DNA of 64,000 nucleotides from contig CBDIHP010000048.1 of assembly GCA_965279195.1 (NCBI GenBank), positions 1-64,000 on the forward strand, read 5' to 3'. Under the pieces are notes generated by a model. It was given only the letters and a program-made list of their open reading frames with translations. It did not search any database and was not told where the DNA came from. Made by a program: the position numbers and the translations under genes. This DNA comes from CBDIHP01 sp965279195 (GTDB lineage: Bacteria > Planctomycetota > Planctomycetia > Isosphaerales > Isosphaeraceae). Below are positions 16,060 to 25,496 of this stretch, piece after piece. Positions within the stretch are counted from its first letter, which is position 1. The number at the start of each line of letters is the position of its first letter.

Positions 16060-17697
16060 CTAATCGCGTGAAGATGCCGCCGCGAGGTCGGGCGACGTCT
16101 TCCGGCCCCAGACCTCGAAACCCCCGGCCTTCGCCCGGAAGCTGAAGTGCTGACGCACGGCGTCGCGGATCGGCGCGAGCGAGGGGTCCAGGCCGGCCCC
16201 GTCCCACTCCGACGGGATCCAGGCCACCACGTCCCCCGGCCGCGCCGAGGCCAGCTCGGCCGACTGCTTCCGGACCAGCTCGTCGCGGTACGCCCCCCGG
16301 GTCAGCCGGGAGAAGTAGAAGCCCGACTCGTTGCGCAGGAGCGAACGCCGGCCGGTCGCCCCGTTGAGCGCGATCGGCCGGAACAGCAGGTTGGCCACCC
16401 GCGTGCCGGGCGGCGTCGCCTTGATCTCCGACCGCAGGGCCAGCACGTCGGGCCAGGGATAGTTGGCGAAGAACTGCCCGATCGACTGATAGCCCGAGGG
16501 CGTCTGGGCGGGATCCCCCCCCGCCGCGAGCGACCGAAGGCCGTCGACCGCGGGCCGGAACAGGCAGTGCGCCGGCCGGCCGTCGATCGCCACCGCCAGG
16601 GCCGCGAAGGTCAGGGCCAGGACCAGCCCCGGTGCGCGGTCCCGGTAGCGGACGTAAGCCAGGCAGAGCAGGGCGGTCAGGCCGACGGCGCTGACCAGCC
16701 GGAGCGGGATGGAGAGGTACTCATGGGGAGCTGGGCTGATGGGGCTGTACCACCAGACGCAGGCGAGGACGACGAGCCAGGTCCCGGCCGCGCGGCCGAC
16801 GCGGTCGCCGCCGGCCCGGAGCGCCAGGATCCCGGCCGCCACGCCGAGGGTCCGGAATTCGAGGGCCTGGCCGGCCATGTTCGCCAGCCACTTCCAGGGC
16901 CCGGCGGATCCGCCGTAGGCCGACGGCGCGGCGAGCCGCCGGAGGTTGGCCGCGAGCGGCCCGAGCATGTCATTCAGGACCAGGGGCACCAGCAAGAGGC
17001 CCGCGAAGGCCGTCGCCGCCAGGGCCCAGAGGCCGGATCGGCCGAGCCACGCGAGGGCGTCGGGGCCGGCCTGGTCGGGTTCGCGGGGCTCCCGGAGCGC
17101 CGAGAGGATCCCCGGCAGCCAGAGCACGATGTGCGGCCGGATCGCGAGGCCCGCCGCGAACAGCCCGGCCGAGACGACCGTCGAGCGGACCCCCGGCCGG
17201 GCCTGGATCGCCAGCACCGCCAGCGAGCCCAGCACCGCCGCCTGCCAGTCGCGCTGGGCGACCATCGCGTACCCCAGACCCAGATAATAGGAAGCGAACG
17301 CCAGGAATCCGACCAGCCCCGGGACCGTCGACCCCGAGAGCGACCGGCTCCAGCGCGCCAGGGCGACCCCGAGCGCGACCAGGGTGGCGACGTCCACCGC
17401 GTAGATCGGCCAGGTCCGACCCCAGCCGAACACCCACCCGAGGACCGCGAAGAGGTAGATCTGCCCCGGGAACGAGTGCGCGGCGACCGCCTTGTAGGGG
17501 GGATCCCCCTCCGCCCAGCCCTGGGCCAGGTCGGCGAAGGTGTCGAGGTCGGGCCACCAGGGCCAGGAGAGCAGATTGGCCCCCCAGCCCGAGATCAGGA
17601 CGGCGGCCAGCGCCGTGAGCGCCCAGGCCAGGATGCGTTCGACTCTCCGGGCAACGACGCCCGGCCCTTCGGCAGACTCCGAGATGGTTCCGGTCAC
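16060..17697 (-). CDS. GT-C-like polytopic membrane protein, paralogue of the 194-1837 gene
   Basis: A 545-aa membrane protein with about ten hydrophobic segments and a soluble tail of about 150 residues. It shares long collinear blocks with the gene at 194-1837: SWPWWPDLDTFA, FPGQIYLF, FGWGRTWPIY, YYLGLGYAMVAQRDWQAA and, near the end, a NLLFRP/NLLRRG-type block followed by a Trp-Ile-Pro segment before the C-terminal VWGRKTSPDLA. Both proteins end in the same VWxRxTSPDLA motif. They probably belong to one lineage-specific branch of polyprenol-phosphate-dependent glycosyltransferases, though no substrate can be named. The ATG is clear and the gene stands alone. Confidence 0.78.
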   Translation of the reverse strand: MTGTISESAEGPGVVARRVERILAWALTALAAVLISGWGANLLSWPWWPDLDTFADLAQGWAEGDPPYKAVAAHSFPGQIYLFAVLGWVFGWGRTWPIYAVDVATLVALGVALARWSRSLSGSTVPGLVGFLAFASYYLGLGYAMVAQRDWQAAVLGSLAVLAIQARPGVRSTVVSAGLFAAGLAIRPHIVLWLPGILSALREPREPDQAGPDALAWLGRSGLWALAATAFAGLLLVPLVLNDMLGPLAANLRRLAAPSAYGGSAGPWKWLANMAGQALEFRTLGVAAGILALRAGGDRVGRAAGTWLVVLACVWWYSPISPAPHEYLSIPLRLVSAVGLTALLCLAYVRYRDRAPGLVLALTFAALAVAIDGRPAHCLFRPAVDGLRSLAAGGDPAQTPSGYQSIGQFFANYPWPDVLALRSEIKATPPGTRVANLLFRPIALNGATGRRSLLRNESGFYFSRLTRGAYRDELVRKQSAELASARPGDVVAWIPSEWDGAGLDPSLAPIRDAVRQHFSFRAKAGGFEVWGRKTSPDLAAASSRD

Positions 17698-18250
17698 GCT
17701 TCAACCTGCTCAGGATTGAGAAGGGGGGAGACCCTCCGGGGGCCAGGCACGGCATCGGGCCCAGGTTCGCTCATCCCAACCCTAGAACGCGTTTGCGGGG
17801 GCCGAACCCGACTCACAACCGAATCGCGAGAAAAAATGGAGAATTGGGAATGCTTGGACGGTTTAGACTGGACAAACCCCGCCAGTTACCTCAAAATACG
17901 CCCGTTTACGGCGGCCCGGATGGTGGAATTCCAGGCGGATTGCGCCCCGCGGGCCCATGATGTGCGGCAGGCATGATGTCTGGCGGAAACAAGCCGGCGG
18001 ATCCGACTCTCGTCCAGAGGCATGGCATCCGTCGGGCCGGGTGAAGTCCGGTTCCCCCTTGATCTTTCCGGTTTTTGTCGCGAATCTGTCACAACCCCGA
18101 GCGATCGCCGTATGACCCAGGTCAACTCCGGCTGAGCTCTGCCCGTTGCGGCACGATGACTCTCGGCATCTACAGGGACGATCCGAGCCAGGAACGGCGG
18201 GACCCCGCGACTCCCCCGCGCATCACTAGGGAATTATCGAGGAGCATCCC
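17698..18250. other. divergent promoter region, no gene seen
   Basis: This 550-base gap separates the divergent GT-C-like and PEP-CTERM genes, so both promoters should lie here. It is less GC-rich in part (about 17830-17910). I found no convincing promoter hexamers, no family A to E repeat and no open frame with protein-like composition. Confidence 0.4.
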
Positions 18251-18922
18251 GTGAAGTTAGTCAAGCTCGCTGCCGTCGCACTCGCCCTGGTCCTCCCGTC
18301 GCTGGCCGGTGCCGCGAATGCGGACTACATCGCCTACGACGTGACCAGCGGACTGCTGGGCAATCAGGCATTCACCGGCACGGTCGGCATGGACTTCGAC
18401 GTCAACGACACCATCGTCATCACCAAGCTGGGGGTGTTCGATAGTGGCGGCGATGGGCTGACCACCTCGAAGATCGTCTCCCTCTACGACCGCGACACCC
18501 AGGCCCTGCTGTTCCAGACGACCATCGCCGCCGGCACGGGCGCCACGCTCGTCAACGGCAGCCGGTTCGTGGACATCGCCGCGCAGGTCTTCACCGCCGG
18601 CCGTCACCTCACGATCGTGGCCGAGGGCTTCTCGGGCAACGACCCCAACTACAACACCTTCAACACCAACCCGGCCCCGTCGGCCCTGGACACCGGCCTG
18701 GGCGCGATCACCTTCGTGGGCAGCGGCCGCTACGGCTCGCCCGGCAACTACCCCGGCACCGTGGACGCCCGTACGGTCGTCAACCCCTACGCCGCCGGCA
18801 CCTTCGCCTTCGTCCCCGAGCCCAACTCGACCATCCTCCTCGGCATGGGCGTCTTCGGCCTCTTCGGCTACACCACCCGTCGCCGGATGCTCACCGCCAA
18901 GACCGACGCCGTCGAAGCCTGA
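18251..18922 (+). CDS. PEP-CTERM sorting-domain protein
   Basis: The 223-aa product has a signal peptide (MKLVKLAAVALALVLPSLAGAANA) and ends with FVPEPNSTILLGMGVFGLFGY followed by TTRRRM, the PEP motif, membrane helix and Arg cluster recognised by exosortase. The body is a beta-rich domain with DFDVNDTIVITKLGVFDSGGDGL, similar in feel to the DUF4082-type modules of surface proteins. Such proteins are cut after PEP and go to the surface or matrix. The start is GTG at 18251 with GAGGAGC eight bases upstream. No exosortase gene is in the window. Confidence 0.88.
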   Translation: MKLVKLAAVALALVLPSLAGAANADYIAYDVTSGLLGNQAFTGTVGMDFDVNDTIVITKLGVFDSGGDGLTTSKIVSLYDRDTQALLFQTTIAAGTGATLVNGSRFVDIAAQVFTAGRHLTIVAEGFSGNDPNYNTFNTNPAPSALDTGLGAITFVGSGRYGSPGNYPGTVDARTVVNPYAAGTFAFVPEPNSTILLGMGVFGLFGYTTRRRMLTAKTDAVEA

Positions 18923-19318
18923 GCCCGAGACTGAGCCTCCGGCCCACGACGACCTGTGGGCCATCGGATACGTCCCGGCGTCCCCACCGAATCGGGATGC
19001 CGGGATCCCACTCGCCGACGAGTCGCCTGTCAGTCCCTCGAGGATTGCCGGGCGATTTGCGTTTCGTCCCCCCCGCCCGCGTCCCTCCCCCCGAAATCGT
19101 CGGGAATTCCCGCCCCCAGGGCGATCCCGGCGCCTTATGTTCTGCATGAGATGAGCAGGCGGCCTCGCGCCGCCGTCGGGATCGGCCGGGCACGACGCCC
19201 GCCGAGGACCGGGATGGATCCCAACGCCTCTTGCGCCCGCCCCGGGCCGGAGGCCGCGAGCGGTCCGGGCCCCACGAGGGACCGGCCCCTGGAATCGTTG
19301 GGTGTGGGGACGGCCTCC

Positions 19319-20512
19319 ATGATCGGCACCGCGGCGATGGCGAATGTCCGGCAGGGACTCTTCACCGAATCCGACGACGAGGTCCCAGAGATCTCCGTCG
19401 TCATGCCCTGCCTGAACGAGTCGGAAACCCTTGCCACCTGCATCGATAAGGCGTTCGCCACCTTCCGCGAGCACGGCATCCGCGGCGAGGTGATCGTGGC
19501 CGACAACGGCAGCACCGACGGCTCCCAGCGGCTCGCCTGCGAGCACGGCGCCCGGGTCGTCCCGATCGCCGCCAGGGGCTACGGCAACGCCCTCATGGGG
19601 GGCATCGCCGCCGCTCGAGGCCGCTACGTCGTCATGGGCGACTCCGACGACAGCTACGACTTCCGGCACGTCCCGCGCTTCCTCGAGAAGCTCCGCGAGG
19701 GCAACGACCTCGTCATGGGCAACCGGTTCCTCGGCGGGATCGAGCCGGGGGCCATGCCGCCCCTGCACCGGTACTTCGGCAACCCGCTCCTGACCAAGAT
19801 CGCCCGCTGCTTCTTCCGCTGCCCGATCGGCGATATCTACTGCGGCCTCCGAGGGTTCCGGAAGGACTCCAACGAGGCCCTCCAGCTCCGGACCACCGGC
19901 ATGGAGTACGCCTGCGAGATGGTCATCAAGGCCACGCTCCAGGGCCAGAAGATCGCCGAGATCCCCACCACCCTCTCCCCCGACGGCCGCAGCCGGGCCC
20001 CCCACCTCCGGAGCTGGCGAGACGGCTGGCGGACCCTCCGGTTCATGCTGCTCTACTCCCCCCGCTGGCTCTTCCTCTATCCCGGCCTGGCCCTGATGCT
20101 CCTGGGCGTCCTGCTCTTCGTCGGGCCCCTGCTCGCCAGCCGCAAGGCCCTGGACGTCGCAACCTTGCGGCAACTCCTGTTCGCCTCGGGCATGGTCCTG
20201 ATGGGGTTCCAGTCGGCCAACTTCGCGATGTTCAGCAAGATCTTCGCCCTCTCCAGTGGCCTGCACCCCCCCCGGCGATTCTACGACCGGCTCTTCGAGA
20301 TCTTCACCCTCGAGACCGGCCTGGCCGTCGGCGGGACCTTGCTGACACTCGGTTGCGCGGGGGCCGCCTACTCCACCTGGGCCTGGAACCCGACCGACGG
20401 GGCCCTGTCCGCCCTCCGCCTGGCCCTTCCGAGCGTCGTGGCGATCATCCTCGGGTTCGAGATGATCCTCTCCAGCTTCCTCCTGAGCCTCGCCGGCCTG
20501 AGCCGGACATGA
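19319..20512 (+). CDS. family 2 glycosyltransferase, polyprenol-phosphate type
   Basis: The 397-aa enzyme holds a GT-A domain: ISVVMPCLNESETLATCIDKA, VIVADNGSTDGSQRLA, then MGDSDDSYDF (DxD-like metal site) and GNRFLGGI. Four hydrophobic segments follow from about residue 240, as in dolichol-phosphate mannose synthase or GtrB-like enzymes that charge a polyprenyl phosphate with a sugar. The ATG at 19319 is one of several possible starts; the open frame reaches 18956, but that upstream part is Pro and Arg rich and unlike the family. Its stop overlaps the ATG of the next gene. It likely supplies lipid-linked sugar to the GT-C-like proteins downstream. Confidence 0.88.
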   Translation: MIGTAAMANVRQGLFTESDDEVPEISVVMPCLNESETLATCIDKAFATFREHGIRGEVIVADNGSTDGSQRLACEHGARVVPIAARGYGNALMGGIAAARGRYVVMGDSDDSYDFRHVPRFLEKLREGNDLVMGNRFLGGIEPGAMPPLHRYFGNPLLTKIARCFFRCPIGDIYCGLRGFRKDSNEALQLRTTGMEYACEMVIKATLQGQKIAEIPTTLSPDGRSRAPHLRSWRDGWRTLRFMLLYSPRWLFLYPGLALMLLGVLLFVGPLLASRKALDVATLRQLLFASGMVLMGFQSANFAMFSKIFALSSGLHPPRRFYDRLFEIFTLETGLAVGGTLLTLGCAGAAYSTWAWNPTDGALSALRLALPSVVAIILGFEMILSSFLLSLAGLSRT

Positions 20513-21126
20513 GCATGAGCACCCTCGTCGACCGCATCCACGGCGGCTACGTCCACAACCGACGCGGCCGGATCCTCAGCCAGCTGTTCTCGGACCTGCT
20601 CCCCCACGGGGCCCGCGTCCTCGACGTCGGCTGCGGCGACGGCCTGTTCGCCAGGCTGCTGCTCGACCGCCGCCCCGACCTGTCGATCGAGGGCATCGAC
20701 GTCCTCGTCCGCGACCAGACCGCCATCCCCGTCCGTCCCTTCGACGGCGCCGCAATCCCTTACGAGGATGAGGTTTTCGATGCCCTGCTGTTCGTCGACG
20801 TGCTCCACCACGCCGACGACCCGCTGGCCCTCCTGAGGGACGCCGCCCGCGTGACCCGGGGCTCGCTCCTGATCAAGGACCACCTCAAGGACCGCCCGCT
20901 CGCCGGCCCCATCCTCAGCTTCATGGACCGCGTCGGCAACGCCCGCCACGGCGTCGCCCTCCCCCACAACTACTTCCCACGCACCGCCTGGGACGCGTGC
21001 TTCGCCGAGATCGGCATGGCCCCCACGAGCTGGGACGAGGACCTCAAACTCTACCCCCCCTGGGCCGACTGGCTGTTCGGCGGCTCCCTCCACTTCCTCG
21101 CCCGCCTGGAAGCCGCCCCGCGTTGA
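20509..21126 (+). CDS. class I SAM-dependent methyltransferase
   Basis: This 205-aa protein starts at an ATG overlapping the GT2 stop (ATGA), showing translational coupling. Motif I reads ARVLDVGCGDGLFARLLL, followed by an acidic loop IEGIDVLV and by DALLFVDVLHHADDP in motif IV, then a helix-strand of the GSLLIKDHLKD type. Close relatives are small methyltransferases of cell-surface sugar and lipid pathways. A second in-frame ATG lies two codons later. The substrate is unknown; position in the glycan cluster suggests a lipid-linked or surface sugar. Confidence 0.88.
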   Translation: MSMSTLVDRIHGGYVHNRRGRILSQLFSDLLPHGARVLDVGCGDGLFARLLLDRRPDLSIEGIDVLVRDQTAIPVRPFDGAAIPYEDEVFDALLFVDVLHHADDPLALLRDAARVTRGSLLIKDHLKDRPLAGPILSFMDRVGNARHGVALPHNYFPRTAWDACFAEIGMAPTSWDEDLKLYPPWADWLFGGSLHFLARLEAAPR

Positions 21127-21286
21127 TCCGGGGCCACAAGGCGGGCGGAGATGTGGCGTTTGGTGTACGTCTGATCCGATCGGATTTGCCGAACCCGGCC
21201 CGGTCGAACTAGGATGAAGATGTCGATTCCGTCCTCTCCCGGGCGACCCTCCTCCCCCGGATCCGGGCGTGCGGGGGGTTGGCCAG

Positions 21287-23224
21287 ATGTCGAGCCTGGT
21301 GTCTGCACTCTGGGGCCTGACGCTGCTGGGATCCTGGATCGGGTGGGGGGAGGTCGTCCGTCGGGCCTTCGGCGGGGAGTCCCGCGCCGATTTCGGGCTC
21401 CTGGGCGTCTGGGGGATGTCGCTCCTGATCGCGGTCGGGGGTGTCCTGAACCTGGGCGGCTGGATCTCCCCCGGGGTGGCGGTCGGGCTGGTGGTGCTCG
21501 GGCTCGTGCCGCTCGGTGCGGCGGTCGCGACGTCCTGGCGGGAGGATCGGGCCGGATTCCTCGAATGGTTCCGGGATTCGGGCTGGTTGACGCGTCTCGC
21601 CCTGGGGGGGATGGTCCTCTGGGCCGTCCTGGCCTATGGCGCCGACCTCAACCGGTTTGGCTGGGGGAACAATGCCAGGCGGCAATACAACTACCATGAC
21701 GATGCCTACGCCTATTTCGCGTTCCCGGTCCGGATGCTGGAGCAGGGGGCGCTCGGGCCCGACCCGTTCAACGAGCGACGGCTGACGACCTCGCTGGGGG
21801 GCCAGCCGTTCCTCCAGGCCCTGACGCTGTCCGTGGCCTCGCCCGGCTCGCTCCACGTGCTCGACCCCGGCCTGGCGCTCGGCCTGCTGTTGCTTCTGCT
21901 GGCCGGCGGCGTGAGGCGGGCTGGATTGCCGCCGGCCGCCCTGATCCTGGCCTGGGGGCCCGCCATCGCGGTCCCGGTGCCGCTCGTCAACCTCTCCAGC
22001 ACGCTCCTGCCGGGGACGCTCCTCGTCGGGCTGGTGCGGACCCTCGCCTGGCCCCCGATCGGCGACCGCCCCGGCGGCCGGTCGGCCTTGCTGATCGGCC
22101 TGACCGCCTCGGCCGCCTCGACCTTGAAGGCGACCACGATCCCGGCCGTCGGCCTGATCCTCGTCGTGGACCAGCTCGGCCGGATCCTCGAAGGGCCGGC
22201 CCGGATCCGACGGCTGGCCTGGTCCGCCGCCGCCGCGACGGCGACCCTCGCGTTCCTCGCCCCCTGGATGATCGACATGGAACGATCGGGCGGCACGCCC
22301 TTGTATCCGTTGCTGGGCAAGGGGTTCCACGGATCGGCCTACGGCTCCTACATCTCGCCCGACGCCGGCCTGGTCGGCGACACCCTTTGGGCCAACCTGA
22401 TCGGATCCTTCTGCTCCATCCCGGTGGCCTCCGCGCTGGCGACCGCCCTGTTCGGGATGGCCGCCTCGCCCGCGAGGTCCCCCTCGCACCTGCCGTATTT
22501 CGCCCTGCGTCTGGCCGCGATCGTCACCCTCGCGACCCTGCCGTTCAAGTTCTACACGGGTGACTATACTCGATACGTGTATCCGATCGCACTCGCCGCG
22601 CTCTGCCTCGCACCCCTCTACGGCCTCCGGCCGGCGTTCGGCCGGCCCCGGGCCCGGATGCGGGTCGTCGGCCTGCTCGGGCTCCAGCTCGCGGTCGTCG
22701 CAATCGGGGGGATCGACGAGTTCCGGAGCGACGCGTTCCAGACGTTCGCCCGCAACGCCGTCGCCTGCTCCCGCATCCCCCGCGAGCCCGACTGGGACGA
22801 GCGCGAGCAGCGTCGCGCGTACCGCCGGATGCAGGCCGCCGTCCCACCTGGGGAGCCGCTCCTGGCGCGGCTGGGGCATTCGTATTTGCTCGACTTCGCC
22901 CGCAACCCCATCTCCATCGTCGACACCGCCGGCGGGGCCAGCCCGCCGCCCGGCCTGCCGCTGTATCAGGGGCCGGGGCCGGTCCGCGACTACCTCCGTG
23001 GCCTCGGCATCCGGTACGTGGCCTACTCCTACGCCGACGAGGCCGGGCTGGACGAGGCCTCGCATCGCGAGCGGGCCCGCAGCGACCCCAACCCCTGGTA
23101 CCGCCTCTCGGCCGCCCACACCCTCGACTTCCAGGCCAACCTCAGCGCCCTGATGCGCACCGAACGCCGCCTCCACGACGACGGCCGGCTCGTCCTCCTC
23201 GACCTCGGCCCCGCCGGCGATTGA
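21287..23224 (+). CDS. polytopic membrane glycosyltransferase-like protein, first of a tandem pair
   Basis: A 645-aa protein with about 12 hydrophobic segments and a C-terminal soluble region of about 150 residues. Blocks shared with the next gene include YHDDAYAYFAFPVRML/CPSDDPVAYLLFPVRML, the DPFNERRLTTSLGG segment, SxAAStLKATTIP, PWMIDMERSGGTPLYP and, at the end, GIRYVAYSYAD and DDGRLVLLDLG. The early Asp pair (DD in the first periplasmic loop) fits the acidic site of GT-C enzymes, although this is inference. A GTG at 21269 could be used instead of the ATG. It follows the methyltransferase by 160 bases. Confidence 0.75.
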   Translation: MSSLVSALWGLTLLGSWIGWGEVVRRAFGGESRADFGLLGVWGMSLLIAVGGVLNLGGWISPGVAVGLVVLGLVPLGAAVATSWREDRAGFLEWFRDSGWLTRLALGGMVLWAVLAYGADLNRFGWGNNARRQYNYHDDAYAYFAFPVRMLEQGALGPDPFNERRLTTSLGGQPFLQALTLSVASPGSLHVLDPGLALGLLLLLLAGGVRRAGLPPAALILAWGPAIAVPVPLVNLSSTLLPGTLLVGLVRTLAWPPIGDRPGGRSALLIGLTASAASTLKATTIPAVGLILVVDQLGRILEGPARIRRLAWSAAAATATLAFLAPWMIDMERSGGTPLYPLLGKGFHGSAYGSYISPDAGLVGDTLWANLIGSFCSIPVASALATALFGMAASPARSPSHLPYFALRLAAIVTLATLPFKFYTGDYTRYVYPIALAALCLAPLYGLRPAFGRPRARMRVVGLLGLQLAVVAIGGIDEFRSDAFQTFARNAVACSRIPREPDWDEREQRRAYRRMQAAVPPGEPLLARLGHSYLLDFARNPISIVDTAGGASPPPGLPLYQGPGPVRDYLRGLGIRYVAYSYADEAGLDEASHRERARSDPNPWYRLSAAHTLDFQANLSALMRTERRLHDDGRLVLLDLGPAGD

Positions 23225-23396
23225 ACCGTCGCGAACGATTCGACTCACGCGTCAGCACATTTCGGGACGTTCGAGAAATCGGGGCGCCGCGAGTTGCCCG
23301 GACGCCGATCGCGTTCTAGGCTCCGATCGAACGGCCGTGCGCGGGGACCGACGTCCGCTCCCCAGCCGGGCCGACCGGATCGAATCGGAGCCCCCC

Positions 23397-25331
23397 GTGT
23401 CCGGCTACCTCCTCGCCTGCCTCTGGGGCCTCGCCGCCCTCGCGTCGTTCGTCGGCTGGGGCCGGCTGCTCGGCCTGGCCCTGCTCGGATCCCCCCGGCC
23501 CGACCTCGGCCGCGACATCGCCCTGGGCCTCTCCGGCACCATCGCCCTGGGTGCCTGGCTCAACCTCGGCCGCATCATCTCATCGGAACTCCTGATCGGG
23601 TACGTCGTCGTCGGGGCGGTGCTCGCCGTCGCGCTGCTGACTCCGCGGTCGACCCTCGGGGCCCGCTGGTTCCACGACGAACCCGACGCCCCCATCGCCG
23701 CGCGGCCGGGGCCCGGCGGCCGTACCCTCCTCGCGCTGCCGTGGCTGGTGCTCGGCGGCCTGGCCCTGTTCCGCTACGCGGCGTCGGCCCAGGTCATCGA
23801 ACTCTGCCCCAGCGACGACCCGGTCGCCTACCTCCTGTTCCCCGTGCGGATGCTCTCGGAGGGGTGCCTTGGAGACGACCCGTTCAATAATCGTCGGCTG
23901 ATCAGTTCGCTGGGCGGCCTGGCCTTCCTGCAGGCGATCGTGCTCTCCGCCACCGGGACCGCCCGCGCGGCCCTGGCCGACTCGGGCCTCGGCCTGATCG
24001 CCGCCGTCGCCGCATGCGCCGGCCTCGCCGCCGCCCGCCGCCTGCCGCCGGCCCTGCGGATCGTCCCCGCCGCGCTCGTCGTCCTCGACCCGTTCCCGGC
24101 CTCGAACCTCTCCGGCTTCGTCCTGCCGGTCCCGCTCATCCTTTCGCTCTATCAATTGTTGATCGTTGAACCCGAAGGCCGCTCACGCCCGGGCCGCCTC
24201 ATCGCCGTCGGCCTTGTCGCCTCGTCGCTGGCGACCCTCAAATCCTCGATGATCCCGCTCGTCGCCGCCTTCCTGGCCACCGACGCGCTGGCGCGTTCGA
24301 GGACGGATCGCCGACGCGCGTTCGCCGATCTGGCGGCGGTCGTCCTGGTGGGCCTGGTGCTCGTCGCCCCCTGGATGGCCTCGCTCAGGGCGTCGTCGGG
24401 GACCTATCTCTACCCGATCCTCGGGGCGGGCACGCACGGCAAGCAGTACGGCACGTTCCACGAGCCGAATTATGAGTTCACGCGATTGACCGTCCTCAAG
24501 AATGCCTACCAGATCGCCACCGACGGCCCCGCCGTCGCCGCGTTCCTGCTCGCGGCCGGCGGCCTGGCGGTCCTGGCGCGGACCCGCCGGGCCCGATCCG
24601 CCGACGTCGGCCTGGCCGTCGCCTGGGTCGCGACCATGGGGCTGATGGCGTCGCAGTTCGAGTTCAAGGACACGCTCCGCTACGCCCACCCCTTGCACGT
24701 CGCGGTCGCCCTCATCTTCAGCATCCGCTTGATCGAGTGCGCAGGCGAATGTCGATCGATTCACGCCGAGGGCCTGCCGGACCTGCTGATCGCGACGATC
24801 GTGGCCTCGCTCGGGGTCGGCCTGCTGGTGGGCAACGGCTGGGAGCAGTCGCGATCGACCTATCGCAAGGCCGCCGCCCGCGTCCGAGCGGGCCTCTCGG
24901 GCCTGAGCCTGGAGGCCGAATCCGACCGCCGCTCGTACGACTCGCTCCAGGATTCCATACCCCCGGGCGTCCCCATCCTGACCCGCCTGAGCCGGGGCGA
25001 CCTGCTCGACTTCCGCCGCAACCCGATCCGCGTCGCCGACTGGCCCGGCGGCGCCAGCCCGTCGCCCGGCATGCCCTGCTTCCGGGGCCCCGAGCCGCTC
25101 GCCCGCTACCTCCTCAATCAGGGGATCCGCTACGTCGCCTACTCGTATGCCGATCAGTGCAATTTCCCCCGGCGCGACCACGACTACACCACCTTCACAC
25201 TCTGGGACCGCGTCGCCTGCCTCCACGCCTACGACTTCCAGGACAACCTCGCCGAGCTGATGAAGACCCGCAGGCGTGCCTACGACGACGGGCGGCTGGT
25301 GATGATCGACCTGGGTGGTGCGGGGAATTGA
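23397..25331 (+). CDS. polytopic membrane glycosyltransferase-like protein, second of a tandem pair
   Basis: This 644-aa protein is a clear paralogue of the preceding gene, matching it from the first helix (LWGLAALASFVGWGRLLG) to the last strand (DDGRLVMIDLGGAG). The conserved acidic pair is SDDP in the first large outer loop, followed by LLFPVRMLSEGCLGDDPFNNRRL. The start is GTG at 23397, giving a length equal to the first copy; the open frame upstream adds only 20 unconserved residues. Tandem duplication with divergence suggests two related substrates or two steps of one pathway with the GT2 enzyme upstream. Confidence 0.75.
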   Translation: MSGYLLACLWGLAALASFVGWGRLLGLALLGSPRPDLGRDIALGLSGTIALGAWLNLGRIISSELLIGYVVVGAVLAVALLTPRSTLGARWFHDEPDAPIAARPGPGGRTLLALPWLVLGGLALFRYAASAQVIELCPSDDPVAYLLFPVRMLSEGCLGDDPFNNRRLISSLGGLAFLQAIVLSATGTARAALADSGLGLIAAVAACAGLAAARRLPPALRIVPAALVVLDPFPASNLSGFVLPVPLILSLYQLLIVEPEGRSRPGRLIAVGLVASSLATLKSSMIPLVAAFLATDALARSRTDRRRAFADLAAVVLVGLVLVAPWMASLRASSGTYLYPILGAGTHGKQYGTFHEPNYEFTRLTVLKNAYQIATDGPAVAAFLLAAGGLAVLARTRRARSADVGLAVAWVATMGLMASQFEFKDTLRYAHPLHVAVALIFSIRLIECAGECRSIHAEGLPDLLIATIVASLGVGLLVGNGWEQSRSTYRKAAARVRAGLSGLSLEAESDRRSYDSLQDSIPPGVPILTRLSRGDLLDFRRNPIRVADWPGGASPSPGMPCFRGPEPLARYLLNQGIRYVAYSYADQCNFPRRDHDYTTFTLWDRVACLHAYDFQDNLAELMKTRRRAYDDGRLVMIDLGGAGN

Positions 25332-25490
25332 ACCGCAAAGACGCCGAAGACGCGGAGACGGAGGGGAAGAGGAGAGATTGAACCACGGAGACACAGAGGA
25401 CACAGAGAGGAGTCTAGAATTTCAACAAGTTATTGAATTTATCTATCTTCATCTTCCTCTGCGATCTCTGTGTCTCTGTGGTCCAATGCT
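25328..25490. repeat. repeat family E, copy 1
   Basis: Left parts read TTGAACCGCAAAGACGCCGA and then TTGAACCACGGAGACACAGA; the right arm near 25463-25486 is the complement, CTCTGTGTCTCTGTGGTCCAA. The loop (about 25415-25460) is clearly AT rich, unlike the rest of the window. It lies in the gap between convergent genes. Confidence 0.8.
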
Positions 25491-25496
25491 CCGGGT

